A stretch of 64,000 bases of DNA from Thuidium tamariscinum. Its lineage: Eukaryota > Streptophyta > Bryopsida > Hypnales > Thuidiaceae. The stretch lies in the NCBI GenBank assembly GCA_947034885.2, contig OX344752.2, forward strand, positions 14,632,001 through 14,696,000. The letters are read 5' to 3'. Below, piece after piece: positions 63,211-64,000 of the stretch; the stretch's first letter is position 1, and every line of letters starts with the position of its first letter. A model generated the notes under the pieces. That model searched no databases. It was not told the origin of the DNA and saw only the letters and a list, made by a program, of their open reading frames with translations. A program made the position numbers and the translations under genes.

Positions 63211-63501
63211 TTAGGGTTTGGTGCGCGCACCTTCACAGGTTTGGTGAGGTTTGACGTGATACTTGCACGCCGCAGGCAAGCCCAGGATCTGCTTCATGTC
63301 AAATCCCTGTGCCGTGGTCGCGGCGTAGCACAGGCACTCGGGCGACAGCAGGAGCTCGCTCAATGCCATGCAACAAGCGTGGGTCACCGGGTCCGCGCCT
63401 TTGCCCTTGAGGGAGTCCGCACACGGCACCAGCTCCACCACCGCCCCGTTGCACCGCTCGATCACGCCCGCTTCCACGGTTATCGTCCCTGCTGCAACCA
63501 C
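63211..63501 (-). CDS. Non-specific lipid-transfer protein, eight-cysteine motif, 3' exon (partial)
   Basis: Secreted nsLTP-type proteins carry lipids at the cell surface in a four-disulfide helical bundle. This exon encodes 96 residues and a stop. The eight cysteines are ordered C-X9-C-X15-CC-X11-C-X-C-X20-C-X9-C, and the CxC pair has Leu in the middle (ECLCY), as in DIR1-like and related groups. The sequence starts VVAAGTITVEAG, so the signal peptide is missing. A TTGCAG acceptor lies just before 63501, and an in-frame stop a few codons further upstream excludes simple read-through, so a 5' exon must exist at higher coordinates or beyond the window. A GTGAGG donor-like site occurs near 63990, but I see no clear signal-peptide exon. 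An intron just after the signal region is not the commonest nsLTP layout. The plus-strand ORF over the same bases is a shadow. Confidence 0.82.
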   Translation of the reverse strand: MVAAGTITVEAGVIERCNGAVVELVPCADSLKGKGADPVTHACCMALSELLLSPECLCYAATTAQGFDMKQILGLPAACKYHVKPHQTCEGARTKP

Positions 63502-64000
63502 CTGCAATTGGATTCCCACGGTATGTCACCAACTCACCCGTCCAGATCCTTTTCTTTCAAAAAGATTTGCAGTTTCGTATTGGGGTAACAATTTAACGTA
63601 CAAGAGACTATAGCGCAATCCTGAATTTACTTGAGCCCGTAATCGTATGATCGTATTCATCAAAATGCATTCAACGGACCTGGGGTTGCAGATGGGCGAA
63701 TCAATTGGTTGAAATATTCTCATTTTATCGAATATGAACGATTTGTTCTACTGGTGATTGAACGGCTTTTATTCTAAAAGCAACTAGTTGTTGCTAAGGG
63801 TTATTCCGACTTGCCTAGTTGCTAATATCGTATGTCATTCTAGAATTGGAGAGTGGCAGCCAAATTACGGGCGCCCACTGACACTCTGAAGGCAGGGTGA
63901 TTTTCTGACTTGCTCAATAGACATTGTAGTGAACAGAATTGAGGTACCACAATTCACCAAAGTAGAGGAAGAGATACTCCTCACCTTTACGAAGACATAA
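63502..64000. other. nsLTP upstream intron or 5' region
   Basis: Should be intron of the minus-strand nsLTP gene because of the acceptor at 63502-63507. No signal-peptide exon is recognisable; a GTGAGG donor-like word near 63990 could close an exon that lies beyond the window. Confidence 0.4.

Noticed and set aside
63088..63588. 166-codon plus-strand ORF
   Set aside because: It is the antisense shadow of the nsLTP exon; the eight-cysteine pattern on the minus strand is decisive.

Overview
The window looks like nuclear DNA of a land plant. Evidence: spliced genes with GT-AG introns, a plant-type BolA2 and aspartyl aminopeptidase, an eight-cysteine lipid-transfer protein, very AT-rich intergenic DNA and many plant-style MITEs (CACTA, Stowaway and Tourist types). 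I cannot place the species. The low gene density and AT-rich spacers would fit a non-flowering plant, but that is only an impression.

Layout. Positions 1-11 kb are AT-rich repeats and MITEs with no convincing gene. From 11.3 to 25.2 kb lies the gene-bearing block, all on the minus strand: an unrecognised 189-residue ORF (12370-12939), a complete three-exon BOLA2 gene (14589-16770) with a 23-nt internal exon, and a complete eleven-exon M18 aspartyl aminopeptidase gene (20163-25191). I resolved both gene models exon by exon and all splice phases agree. From 25.6 to 63 kb the DNA is mostly non-coding. It holds MITEs with visible target-site duplications, a 345-bp-arm hairpin, a three-unit ~500-bp tandem array carrying a MITE in one unit, duplicated segments at 38-40 and 43-45 kb, a cluster of three hairpins, a degenerate 68-bp tandem array, and a few isolated exon-like ORFs (41022-41345, 41686-42034, 59286-59449). 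At the right edge is the last exon of an nsLTP gene on the minus strand (63211-63501); its 5' part is not resolved.

No operon-like logic applies: the recognised genes have unrelated roles (iron-sulfur/glutaredoxin partner, peptide turnover, secreted lipid carrier). The most unusual content is the set of elements with TTAACCC...GGGTTAA ends, whose tips resemble the plant telomere repeat. An inverted duplication of one half of such an element appears to have produced the long hairpin at 27.1-27.9 kb.
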